Source of the DNA: Ruminococcus sp.
GTDB taxonomy: Bacteria; Bacillota; Clostridia; Oscillospirales; Ruminococcaceae
Length of the DNA stretch: 33,993 nucleotides
Assembly: GCA_014799735.1 (NCBI GenBank)
Contig: JAAVHL010000122.1
Span: 1 to 33,993, forward strand
Direction: 5' to 3'
The translations under genes were made by a program, and so were the position numbers. The notes beneath the pieces were generated by a model. It saw nothing but the letters and a program-made list of their open reading frames with translations, was not told where the DNA came from and did no database searches. Below are positions 24,350-30,319 of the stretch, one piece after another; position 1 is the first letter of the stretch; each line of letters begins with the position of its first letter.

Positions 24350-24378
24350 TTGACATATACGGAAAAATGTGGTATTAT
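24350..24378 (+). promoter_or_regulatory. Promoter of toxin RNA, copy 1
   Basis: TTGACA (24350-24355), 17-bp spacer, TATTAT (24373-24378). Transcription should begin near 24385. It is closely matched by copy 2. Confidence 0.8.
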
Positions 24379-24412
24379 CTGTAAAGAGCGTGTCACGCGG
24401 CGGACGGTTGCT

Positions 24413-24440
24413 CCCCTTTCATTACATAAGAAAGGGGGTG
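24413..24440 (+). promoter_or_regulatory. SD-sequestering hairpin, copy 1
   Basis: CCCCTTTC (24413-24420) pairs perfectly with GAAAGGGG (24430-24437) across a 9-nt loop. The paired right arm contains the ribosome site (GGGGGTG) of the peptide at 24448. Translation should therefore be self-inhibited, as in other type I toxins. Confidence 0.75.
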
Positions 24441-24447
24441 GATAATT

Positions 24448-24552
24448 ATGGCTACATACGTAAGTTTATCTGACATAATTGCTATCATTAGTATGCTGAC
24501 CCAGATTATCACCCTTTGTTACGTTGTCTTTAAAGACAGCAGACGTAAGTAG
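24448..24552 (+). CDS. Type I toxin-like membrane peptide, copy 1
   Basis: A 34-residue peptide: MATYVSLSD, then a hydrophobic helix (IIAIISMLTQIITLCYVV) and a charged tail (FKDSRRK). Size, single membrane helix and basic end match Fst/TxpA/BsrG-like type I toxins and the small 'putative holin-like toxin' proteins. These depolarise or disrupt the host membrane when over-made. The ORF has a strong but hairpin-sequestered ribosome site, its own consensus promoter and a terminator 9 bases after the stop. A convergent antisense-type RNA is encoded just downstream. The family is assigned from architecture and not from a sequence match, and toxicity is inferred. Confidence 0.75.
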   Translation: MATYVSLSDIIAIISMLTQIITLCYVVFKDSRRK

Positions 24553-24559
24553 CAAAGGA

Positions 24560-24652
24560 CAAAAATAACCGCCCAGCTCTACCAAAGTTGACGGTTATTT
24601 TTTAGCATTTATTCGCTTTGGGGAGCAGCCGTTCGTCGGCGCGCTCTTTATA
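24560..24652 (-). ncRNA. Convergent antitoxin-like RNA, copy 1
   Basis: A minus-strand promoter TTGACA (24681-24686), 17 bp, TATACT (24658-24663) predicts an RNA of about 90 nt. It begins near 24652 and ends at the bidirectional terminator 24561-24602. Its 5' end folds as GAGC..GCCG-ACGAA-CGGC..GCUC. It has no ORF. It overlaps the toxin RNA only through the terminator hairpin, including a 17-nt loop that is complementary between the two RNAs. This is the arrangement of the enterococcal par locus (RNA I/RNA II). Confidence 0.75.
24561..24602. terminator. Bidirectional terminator, copy 1
   Basis: AAAAATAACCG (24561-24571) and its complement (24592-24602). There is an A-run on the left and a T-run on the right, so it works for both converging transcripts. 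Confidence 0.8.
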
Positions 24653-24657
24653 TTTAA

Positions 24658-24686
24658 AGTATAGCACTTCACCCTGCGTTTGTCAA
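24658..24686 (-). promoter_or_regulatory. Antitoxin promoter, copy 1
   Basis: Consensus -35 TTGACA and -10 TATACT on the minus strand, separated by exactly 17 bp. It is closer to consensus than the toxin promoter, as expected if the antitoxin RNA is in excess. Confidence 0.8.
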
Positions 24687-24694
24687 GACATTTA

Positions 24695-24723
24695 TTGACA
24701 ATAGGCAGAAAATGTGGTATTAT
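24695..24723 (+). promoter_or_regulatory. Promoter of toxin RNA, copy 2
   Basis: TTGACA (24695-24700), 17-bp spacer, TATTAT (24718-24723), starting eight bases after the copy 1 antitoxin promoter. The spacer's last nine bases and the following leader are nearly identical to copy 1. Confidence 0.8.
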
Positions 24724-24758
24724 CTGTAAAGAGCGTGACCACGCGGCGGACGGTTGCT

Positions 24759-24780
24759 CCCTTTCCAACCGAAAGGGGGT
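24759..24780 (+). promoter_or_regulatory. SD-sequestering hairpin, copy 2
   Basis: CCCTTTC (24759-24765) pairs with GAAAGGG (24771-24777) over a five-base loop, again covering the ribosome site. The loop differs from copy 1 but the stem is kept. Confidence 0.75.
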
Positions 24781-24787
24781 GGGTAAT

Positions 24788-24880
24788 ATGAACATCAGTT
24801 TCTCGGACTTGTGTCTGTTTGTAACAATGATCGTGAGTATTATCTCCCTTACATACACCATATTCAAAGGCAAAAAGTAA
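24788..24880 (+). CDS. Type I toxin-like membrane peptide, copy 2
   Basis: A 30-residue peptide (MNISFSDLCLFV, then TMIVSIISLTYTIFKGKK). It has one membrane helix and a basic tail. It aligns with copy 1 at the SD near the start and at the I-S-L/T-x-x-Y-x-x-FK end, but the peptide has diverged far more than the surrounding RNA elements. The start is set by GGGGGTGG seven bases upstream; a longer in-frame reading from 24680 would begin before the promoter and is not credible. Together with copy 1 it forms a tandem pair about 345 bp apart. Toxicity is inferred. Confidence 0.75.
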   Translation: MNISFSDLCLFVTMIVSIISLTYTIFKGKK

Positions 24881-24889
24881 GGCAGACAG

Positions 24890-24931
24890 AAAAATAACCG
24901 CCCAGCTCGACCAAAGTTGGCGGTTATTTTT
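24890..24931. terminator. Bidirectional terminator, copy 2
   Basis: AAAATAACCGCC (24891-24902) pairs with GGCGGTTATTTT (24919-24930), flanked by A on the left and T on the right. The stem is one base pair better than in copy 1. Confidence 0.8.
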
Positions 24932-24978
24932 ATAGCAACCAATTAAGTGGAGCAGCCGTTCGTCGGCGCGCTCTTTAT
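24890..24978 (-). ncRNA. Convergent antitoxin-like RNA, copy 2
   Basis: Predicted from the minus-strand promoter at 24985-25013 and the bidirectional terminator at 24890-24931; about 90 nt. The 5' segment (24956-24978) is identical to that of copy 1, and the terminator loop differs from copy 1 by one base. Each antitoxin may therefore recognise both toxin RNAs. Confidence 0.75.
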
Positions 24979-24984
24979 ATTTAA

Positions 24985-25013
24985 AGTATAGCACCTTGCT
25001 CCAAGTTTGTCAA
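24985..25013 (-). promoter_or_regulatory. Antitoxin promoter, copy 2
   Basis: Minus strand TTGACA (25008-25013), 17-bp spacer, TATACT (24985-24990). Confidence 0.8.
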
Positions 25014-25056
25014 GCGGAGGAAAAAAATATTTTTCCGAATAATGTTGTTTTTGCCG

Positions 25057-25085
25057 TTGACTTTTTTCCGATTTTGTATTATTAT
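25057..25085 (+). promoter_or_regulatory. Promoter of the lipoprotein gene
   Basis: TTGACT (25057-25062), 17-bp spacer, TATTAT (25080-25085), about 50 bases before the start at 25136. Confidence 0.6.
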
Positions 25086-25135
25086 AATAAGTAACTGTAT
25101 TTTATATTTTATTTTCAGCAAAGGAATGGTGGAAA

Positions 25136-25825
25136 ATGAAAAAGATATTCTCAGTTTTGCTCTCGCTTGCTATGACGGCGGTTTGCTTTACATCATGCTC
25201 AAAGGACGAAGCGGAAGTTTCCGAAAATGCGTATTCGGGTATCCTTACAAAGGTAAAGCTCGGTATGCCTATGACAAAGATCGTGGGTCTCCAGCCTGAC
25301 GGGGTAACGCTTAACTTTGAGACCGACACAAGGCTCTGGAGCGTCAACACCGATACGGAGCTTATGGAGCTGCGCGATGTTATTCCTGCGGACAATCCGA
25401 TCTATTATGTTGAGGACTCGCTTATTACATACGATTTCAAGACTGTAAAGGGCGACGAAAATATCTATCTCTGCGGCTATCTGGCTGAGGCGTACTGCTG
25501 TCTCGACCGCCAGACCTCCGAGGATTTCTTTGCCAACAAGACAGAGGAACTGGAAAAAAGACACAGCGCCGAGTCTACAGGTACTCTCAAAGGTACCGAG
25601 GACGTTGACATGGAGCTTGTCTATACCGAGAAGCTTGACTGTCCTTCCTACACGGTAACATTTACCATGAAAGAAAAGTATGACACCGTTGAGGGCGTTG
25701 ACGGCTATTACGGAAGCTATTTCTCCATCGAGGTAAAGGAAAAGGACGTTAAGAGCGAAGTGCCTATAGAGGTATCCGGCGGCAGCAAGGAAAAGAAAGA
25801 GACCGAAGCCAAGGAGGAAGAATAA
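25136..25825 (+). CDS. Lipoprotein, unknown function
   Basis: A 229-residue protein with a lipoprotein signal (KKIFSVLLSLAMTAVCFTSC, lipobox FTSC at about 18-21), a globular domain and an extremely charged C-terminal tail of Lys/Glu (KEKKETEAKEEE). The segment ILTKVKLGMPMTKIVGLQPDG resembles the start of SmpA/BamE-like or clostridial 'beta-lactamase-inhibitor-like' small extracytoplasmic domains, but I cannot assign it. It begins with AAAGGAATGG upstream. Its stop overlaps the next gene's start by one base (TAATG), which indicates translational coupling to the isomerase-family gene even though the products act on different sides of the membrane. Confidence 0.75.
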   Translation: MKKIFSVLLSLAMTAVCFTSCSKDEAEVSENAYSGILTKVKLGMPMTKIVGLQPDGVTLNFETDTRLWSVNTDTELMELRDVIPADNPIYYVEDSLITYDFKTVKGDENIYLCGYLAEAYCCLDRQTSEDFFANKTEELEKRHSAESTGTLKGTEDVDMELVYTEKLDCPSYTVTFTMKEKYDTVEGVDGYYGSYFSIEVKEKDVKSEVPIEVSGGSKEKKETEAKEEE

Positions 25826-27309
25826 TGAACACTAAAAATATGCCTGTTGTAAAGCTTGGCATCTGCGCGGTGAGCCGCGACTGCTTCCCCATGGAGCTGT
25901 CCGCGCGCCGCAGAGAAGCCGTTGTAAAGGCCTGCAAGGAAAAGAACATTGAGATATACGAATGTCCCGTGACGGTGGAGAACGAGAAGCATATGCTCGC
26001 CGCCGTTGAGGACATGAAGAAAGCGGGCGTAAACGCGCTTGTGATGTATCTGGGCAACTTCGGTCCCGAAACGTCCGAGACCCTTTTGGCAAAGACTTTC
26101 GGCGCTCCCGTGATGTTCGCGGCTGCTGCCGAGGAAAGCTCCGATACTCTGGTAGACGGCAGGGGAGACGCTTACTGCGGTATGCTCAACGCAAGCTACA
26201 ATTTGGGTCTGCGCAACATTAAGGCGTACATTCCCGAATATCCCGTAGGCACGGCTTCGGAGATTGCGGACATGATCGCGGACTTTATTCCCGTTGCAAG
26301 AACTCTTCTCGGACTGGCAAATCTGAAGATAATTTCTTTCGGCCCCCGTCCCCAGGACTTCCTTGCCTGCAACGCTCCTATCCGTCAGCTTTACAACATC
26401 GGTGTTGAAATTGAGGAAAATTCCGAGCTTGACCTGTTTGCGGCGTTTAACGCTCACGCGGGCGACAAGCGTATACCCGACGTTATCGCCGATATGGAAA
26501 AGGAGCTTGGCGACGGAAACAAAATGGCGGGTATCCTGCCCAAGCTTGCTCAGTACGAGGTAACTCTCCTTGACCGGGCGGAGGAGCACAAGGGCAGCCG
26601 CGAGTACGTTGTTTTCGCAAACAAGTGCTGGCCCTCGTTCCAGACACAGTTCGGCTTTGTACCCTGCTATGTAAACAGCCGTCTCGGCGCAATGGGCATT
26701 CCCGTGGCGTGCGAGGTGGACATATACGGCGCGCTCAGCGAATTTATCGGACAGTGCGTTTCCGACGACGCGGTTACTCTGCTTGACATCAACAACAGCG
26801 TTCCCGCGGATATGTACCTGAATGAGATCAAGGGCAAGTTCGACTATAAGCACACCGATACATTTATGGGCTTCCACTGCGGAAACACTCCCGCCTGCAA
26901 GCTTTCAAGCCGTACAATGAAGTACCAGCTTATCATGCACAGGGGTCTGGAGCCCGACAAGGAGCCCGATATTACAAGGGGTACACTGGAGGGCGACATC
27001 GCTCCGTCGGATATCACGTTTTTCCGTCTCCAGAGCACTGCGGACGCGAAGCTTCGCGCATATGTTGCGGAGGGTGAGATACTTCCCGTGGCTACAAAAA
27101 GCTTCGGCGGCATAGGCGTGTTTGCCATTAAGGAAATGGGAAGATTTTACCGTCATGTGCTGATCGAGGGAAGATATCCCCACCACGGCGCGGTAACGTT
27201 TGCCCACAACGGAAAGGCTCTGTGGAACGTTTTCCGCTATCTTGGAGTTGAGGAAGTAGGTTTCAATCAGCCTGCGGGAATGTTATACAAGACGGAGAAC
27301 CCATTCTAA
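25825..27309 (+). CDS. L-fucose/L-arabinose isomerase-family protein
   Basis: A 494-residue cytosolic protein of the fucose/arabinose isomerase fold. Members interconvert an aldose and its ketose with a bound divalent metal. Likely metal ligands are E297 (PVACEVDIYG), D321 (TLLDINN) and a histidine downstream (FMGFHCGN or YPHHGAVTF), as in the family. It is shorter than FucI (about 590) and similar in length to AraA, but lacks sequence motifs that would let me name the sugar. No transporter or kinase for a sugar lies next to it; upstream is a lipoprotein with overlapping stop/start. The substrate is therefore open. The ribosome site AAGGAGG is strong. Confidence 0.82.
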   Translation: MNTKNMPVVKLGICAVSRDCFPMELSARRREAVVKACKEKNIEIYECPVTVENEKHMLAAVEDMKKAGVNALVMYLGNFGPETSETLLAKTFGAPVMFAAAAEESSDTLVDGRGDAYCGMLNASYNLGLRNIKAYIPEYPVGTASEIADMIADFIPVARTLLGLANLKIISFGPRPQDFLACNAPIRQLYNIGVEIEENSELDLFAAFNAHAGDKRIPDVIADMEKELGDGNKMAGILPKLAQYEVTLLDRAEEHKGSREYVVFANKCWPSFQTQFGFVPCYVNSRLGAMGIPVACEVDIYGALSEFIGQCVSDDAVTLLDINNSVPADMYLNEIKGKFDYKHTDTFMGFHCGNTPACKLSSRTMKYQLIMHRGLEPDKEPDITRGTLEGDIAPSDITFFRLQSTADAKLRAYVAEGEILPVATKSFGGIGVFAIKEMGRFYRHVLIEGRYPHHGAVTFAHNGKALWNVFRYLGVEEVGFNQPAGMLYKTENPF

Positions 27310-27339
27310 AAATTACAAATTGTAAAATAAAAATGCTGT

Positions 27340-27602
27340 GAAGTGAAGAAGTAACCGCTATTTTCGGATAAAGAGAGTTCTTGGTCGGTGTGAAAGGACG
27401 GAGAGGTAACGGCGAATACATCACGGAGCTTGTGTCCCGAACTTGCAGTAGGGATATGCGGTTCACGCCCGTTAAAGCGTTTCGAGGTCGGCAGGCAAAG
27501 GGTTTGCTGAACATTGTTCAGCTGGCTCAGCCTTGCAGATAAATTGAGGTGGTACAGCGATAATTCGCCCTCTGACGGTTTTGCCGTCGGAGGGCGTTTT
27601 TG
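27340..27602 (+). promoter_or_regulatory. Tyrosine-type T-box leader
   Basis: The leader has the T-box riboswitch order. Stem I has the AGTA region (27347-27353 area), AGAGAG (27372-27377) and a GGTGTGAA-type apical loop. The specifier sequence GAA-TAC-A has codon TAC at 27417-27419. The T-box proper, AGGTGGTACAGCG, spans 27547-27559, with the TGGT bulge expected to pair to an ACCA tRNA end. The terminator at 27566-27602 follows. UAC specifies tyrosine, and tRNA-Tyr normally has discriminator A, which agrees with TGGT. Uncharged tRNA-Tyr should prevent termination. tyrS lies 2.7 kb downstream behind four other ORFs. Confidence 0.88.
27566..27602 (+). terminator. T-box regulated terminator
   Basis: CGCCCTC.GACGG (27566-27578) pairs with CCGTC.GAGGGCG (27584-27596), followed by TTTTTGTTG. 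The left arm follows the T-box bulge, as required for the antiterminator alternative. Confidence 0.88.
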
Positions 27603-27622
27603 TTGTTTGGGGAGGGTGCATT

Positions 27623-28144
27623 GTGAAAGCAAAATTCGGAAGGTCGGGAGTGACCGACGCCGTACTCGGGCTTGTACGTGCGGCAGACGCGATATGCGTC
27701 CTTGTGTTTCTTTTCACGTTTTCCGACGAAAATTTAACGAGTAGAACAATATATGGGATACTCACGCTGATATTTACGGCTTGCGCGGTCGCTCTGTGCA
27801 GCTTGCACGGCTCTGTAACCGCAGATGAAAAAGCGGTAGTCATTGTCTCCACGCTTTTCGGAAAGACCGTCAGGAAAAGGGTTATTGAGTACAGTGAAAT
27901 AGACGGCACCGAGTGCGGCGTGGAAACAGAAATACGCCGCAGGCGGGGCTGGGTCAGCTACACAATGGTTCTTACAATAAAAATGAAAGACGGCTTGGAA
28001 GCCCAGTTTTTAAAAGTTCTGAACATTGACAGCAGTTTTCCCGCTTCTGAACCCGATAAGTACAAACAATACCTGTCCGACCAGCCGCTTATGAAAATTT
28101 CCCACTATATTGACAGCAAGCTGCATTTGAACACGTCCGCCTAA
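27623..28144 (+). CDS. Two-pass membrane protein with PH-like tail
   Basis: A 173-residue protein. I use the GTG at 27623, because GGGGAGGG lies nine bases before it; the in-frame ATG at 27581 is inside the T-box terminator. Two hydrophobic segments (about residues 18-36 and 44-62) are followed by a beta-rich cytosolic region (for example VIVSTLFGKTVRKRVIEYSEIDG and YTMVLTIKMKDG) that looks like a bacterial PH-like domain. The function is unknown. It is the first gene after the tyrosine T-box, so its expression should depend on tRNA-Tyr charging. This is unexpected for a protein without any visible connection to tyrosine. Confidence 0.65.
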   Translation: MKAKFGRSGVTDAVLGLVRAADAICVLVFLFTFSDENLTSRTIYGILTLIFTACAVALCSLHGSVTADEKAVVIVSTLFGKTVRKRVIEYSEIDGTECGVETEIRRRRGWVSYTMVLTIKMKDGLEAQFLKVLNIDSSFPASEPDKYKQYLSDQPLMKISHYIDSKLHLNTSA

Positions 28145-28156
28145 TGGAGAAAAATT

Positions 28157-29044
28157 ATGAAAACAATCCCCGCAAAAACAATACTGCATAAGAACAAGTC
28201 TGCGGACTGGTTCGGCAGCGACTATAATATAAACCTCTACAAGGGCTGCTGTCACGGCTGTCTGTACTGCGACAGCCGCAGCGACTGCTACCAGATCGAG
28301 AATTTTTCCGCTGTCCGCGCAAAGGAAAACTGTCTGGAGATCCTCCGCGACGAGCTTCGCCGCAAGGTCAGGACAGGCATTGTGGGGACGGGGGCAATGT
28401 GCGACCCCTACAGTCCCTTTGAGGAGACGGAACAGCTTACACGCCACGCCATGGAGCTTCTGAACGCTTTCGGCTTCGGGGCGCACGTCCTGACGAAAAG
28501 CAGTCTTATCGCAAGGGACGCTGATGTTTTTTCCGACATTGCAGAGCATTCCCCCGTGCTGTGTCAGGTTACGGTAACAGCCGCCGAGGACAGCCTTTCC
28601 GCCCTTGTTGAACCAAACGTCAGCAGGACTTCCGAACGGCTTAACGCTCTTGCTAAACTGTCCGAAAAAGGCTTGTTCACGGGTGTGGTCATGACCCCGC
28701 TCCTGCCCTTTATCGAGGACACCGAGGAAAACGTGCTTGCTATTGTCCGCATGGCAAAGGAGTGCGGGGCAAGGTCGGTTTACCCCATGTTCGGGCTGAC
28801 AATGCGAAGCGGACAGCGGGAGTATTTTTACCAAAAGCTGGAGGAAAAATTCCCAGGCAGCGGGCTTGCGGAGCGGTACGCCAAAACCTACGGCGAGCGG
28901 TATATGTGCTGGTCTCCCCACGCGAAAAGGCTGTGGAAAATCTTTTCGGAGGAGTGCCAAAGGCTTGGTCTGGTGTACGAAATGCGGGACATTATCGCGT
29001 CCTATAAGCTTGGGTACGGGGACGGACAGTTGTCTTTTTTTTAG
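28157..29044 (+). CDS. SPL-like radical SAM protein
   Basis: A 295-residue radical SAM protein. The iron-sulfur motif is CX3CX2C at C31, C35 and C38 (GCCHGCLYCDSR). The region before it (SADWFGSDYNINLYKGC) and the later SSLIARDADVF and PMFGLTMRSGQREYFYQKLEE match the 'SPL family radical SAM protein'/Rv2578c group. These are distant relatives of spore photoproduct lyase; most have no known substrate. It should be cytosolic and need an Fe4S4 cluster and S-adenosylmethionine. It starts 12 bases after the upstream membrane-protein gene and is followed after 43 bases by the NUDIX gene, so it probably belongs to the T-box-controlled transcript. Confidence 0.88.
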   Translation: MKTIPAKTILHKNKSADWFGSDYNINLYKGCCHGCLYCDSRSDCYQIENFSAVRAKENCLEILRDELRRKVRTGIVGTGAMCDPYSPFEETEQLTRHAMELLNAFGFGAHVLTKSSLIARDADVFSDIAEHSPVLCQVTVTAAEDSLSALVEPNVSRTSERLNALAKLSEKGLFTGVVMTPLLPFIEDTEENVLAIVRMAKECGARSVYPMFGLTMRSGQREYFYQKLEEKFPGSGLAERYAKTYGERYMCWSPHAKRLWKIFSEECQRLGLVYEMRDIIASYKLGYGDGQLSFF

Positions 29045-29087
29045 CAATTCGTATATAAGGACTATGAATGATTTTTAGGAGCATATT

Positions 29088-29948
29088 ATGAATCATTTTA
29101 AAGGCAGGGCGCAATGTATTGTTGTCCGAGACGGAAAGATACTTATGGCAAAGCACCGTGAGGGCGGCATGGAATATTACTGTATTCCCGGCGGAGGTAT
29201 TGAAGCAGGAGAAACTCCCGAACAGGCGGCAGTCCGTGAATTGCGAGAGGAGTGCTGCGTTGAGGGAAAGATAATCAAAAAGCTTGGAGAATACCACGAC
29301 CCTTACGAGTATGACAGGATTTTTTACAACTATCAGCTTGACATAGGCGAACAAGAGCCGAAGCTTGGCTATGACCCCGAATTTGCTGAAAAAGCTCCCA
29401 TACTTGTGGGCGTTGAATGGCTTGCTCTTAATGAAATGAGCGAGCGTGACAGGGCGTTTTTGTGGTCGGCGGGAATTTTTGCCATAAAAGAATTTGCGGA
29501 AGAACTTCAATCTTACAGCGATGATATAAGCTATCCGAAAAAGGCTGGAACATTACGGAAAGATTTTACCGTGAGTAAATTCATATACAACGATGAAAGA
29601 GAGGGTTCGTGCTATCTGGAATTTCAGCTCTGCGAGACCGACAAGCCGCTGAAAAACGGCAAGACCATTTGCGATAATATCAAGCATTGGAGCGACAATT
29701 CTTTTTATATGGACTGGGACGACTTTAACGAGTTTTACGGACTGTACGGCGACCTGTTCGGCTGTGCGGTTTTTCCAAACGGGGAAAGGGGCTTTGACGG
29801 CTGCGGCGTGAATTACTACGGCAAAGAGGAGACCGAAAAAATTGTCGAAAAGCTTTCCTCCCGACTAAACGAGGAATACGCCGCATTGCTTCCGTGGTTA
29901 AAGGTCGCCGAAAAACGCGGCAAAGGCTTTTACATTTTAGGAGTATAA
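29088..29948 (+). CDS. NUDIX hydrolase with extra C-terminal domain
   Basis: A 286-residue protein. Residues about 1-135 form a NUDIX domain that cleaves nucleoside-diphosphate-linked compounds. The NUDIX box is at 36-58 (GGIEAGETPEQAAV, then RELREECCV). The usual glycine near its end is Cys57, a mild departure, while the metal-binding REx2EE residues are intact. Residues about 145-286 form a second region that I do not recognise, rich in aromatic and acidic residues (SFYMDWDDFNEFYGLYGDLFG, in part). The substrate is unknown. The start follows TAGGAG. It is co-directional with the radical SAM gene and ahead of tyrS. Confidence 0.85.
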   Translation: MNHFKGRAQCIVVRDGKILMAKHREGGMEYYCIPGGGIEAGETPEQAAVRELREECCVEGKIIKKLGEYHDPYEYDRIFYNYQLDIGEQEPKLGYDPEFAEKAPILVGVEWLALNEMSERDRAFLWSAGIFAIKEFAEELQSYSDDISYPKKAGTLRKDFTVSKFIYNDEREGSCYLEFQLCETDKPLKNGKTICDNIKHWSDNSFYMDWDDFNEFYGLYGDLFGCAVFPNGERGFDGCGVNYYGKEETEKIVEKLSSRLNEEYAALLPWLKVAEKRGKGFYILGV

Positions 29949-29975
29949 AAATCCCATTGAAAGGTTGTGATAAAA

Positions 29976-30029
29976 ATGATATCGCCCGACGATCTCATTG
30001 TTTATGATAAAATTGAGGTAAAAATATGA
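29976..30029 (+). CDS. Possible 17-residue ORF coupled to the next gene
   Basis: [17 protein letters not shown], ending in a TGA that overlaps the ATG at 30026 by four bases (ATGA). A weak ribosome site (AAAGG) lies about eleven bases upstream. It could be a leader peptide that feeds ribosomes into the following ORF, the remnant of a longer gene, or chance. The arrangement is clear but coding is not proven. Confidence 0.25.
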   Translation: MISPDDLIVYDKIEVKI

Positions 30030-30319
30030 AAATGTCCAAATCAAAAAAATCCAAGGTAATATCAGCAATTATCGTCATTATTATGGTAATACTTCTTGTG
30101 CCGTTTCCTGTCGGATATAAGGACGGGGGAACGGTAAAATACAGAGCCGCGCTGTACTGCGTTACAAAACGGCATTCGATTGCCTATGACCCTTTGACAC
30201 AGAAAGACGGCTACGATATAGGCACGACAATTGAAATTCTTGGATTTGAGGTCTACAATGACGTTAAGTATTACAGCATGCAAACTCTAAAAGAGTTAAA
30301 TAAAAAGGAGATTTTTAAA
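30026..30319 (+). other. Small membrane-protein ORF with no stop before tyrS
   Basis: From ATG 30026 (GAGGT upstream) the frame encodes about 98 residues: a basic start ([10 protein letters not shown]), a membrane helix ([19 protein letters not shown]) and a compact outer part ([19 protein letters not shown] and [12 protein letters not shown]). The shape is that of small one-pass clostridial membrane proteins that normally end shortly after EVYN. Here no stop occurs, and the frame continues through [11 protein letters not shown] directly into the tyrS start at 30320. Either a stop codon was lost, or the two ORFs are read both separately and as a 502-residue membrane-anchored fusion. Confidence 0.5.

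Noticed and set aside
24680..24787. Longer start for the second toxin peptide
   Set aside because: The extension would begin upstream of the promoter and run through the leader hairpin; the ATG at 24788 has the proper ribosome site.
24595..24942. Minus-strand frame of 115 residues across the toxin-antitoxin array
   Set aside because: It crosses promoters, hairpins and terminators of the two modules, which explain the sequence better.
25717..26877. Minus-strand frame opposite the isomerase-family gene
   Set aside because: Shadow frame with no ribosome site or motif.
27581..27622. Earlier ATG start for the membrane protein after the T-box
   Set aside because: It lies within the T-box terminator stem; GTG at 27623 has a strong ribosome site.
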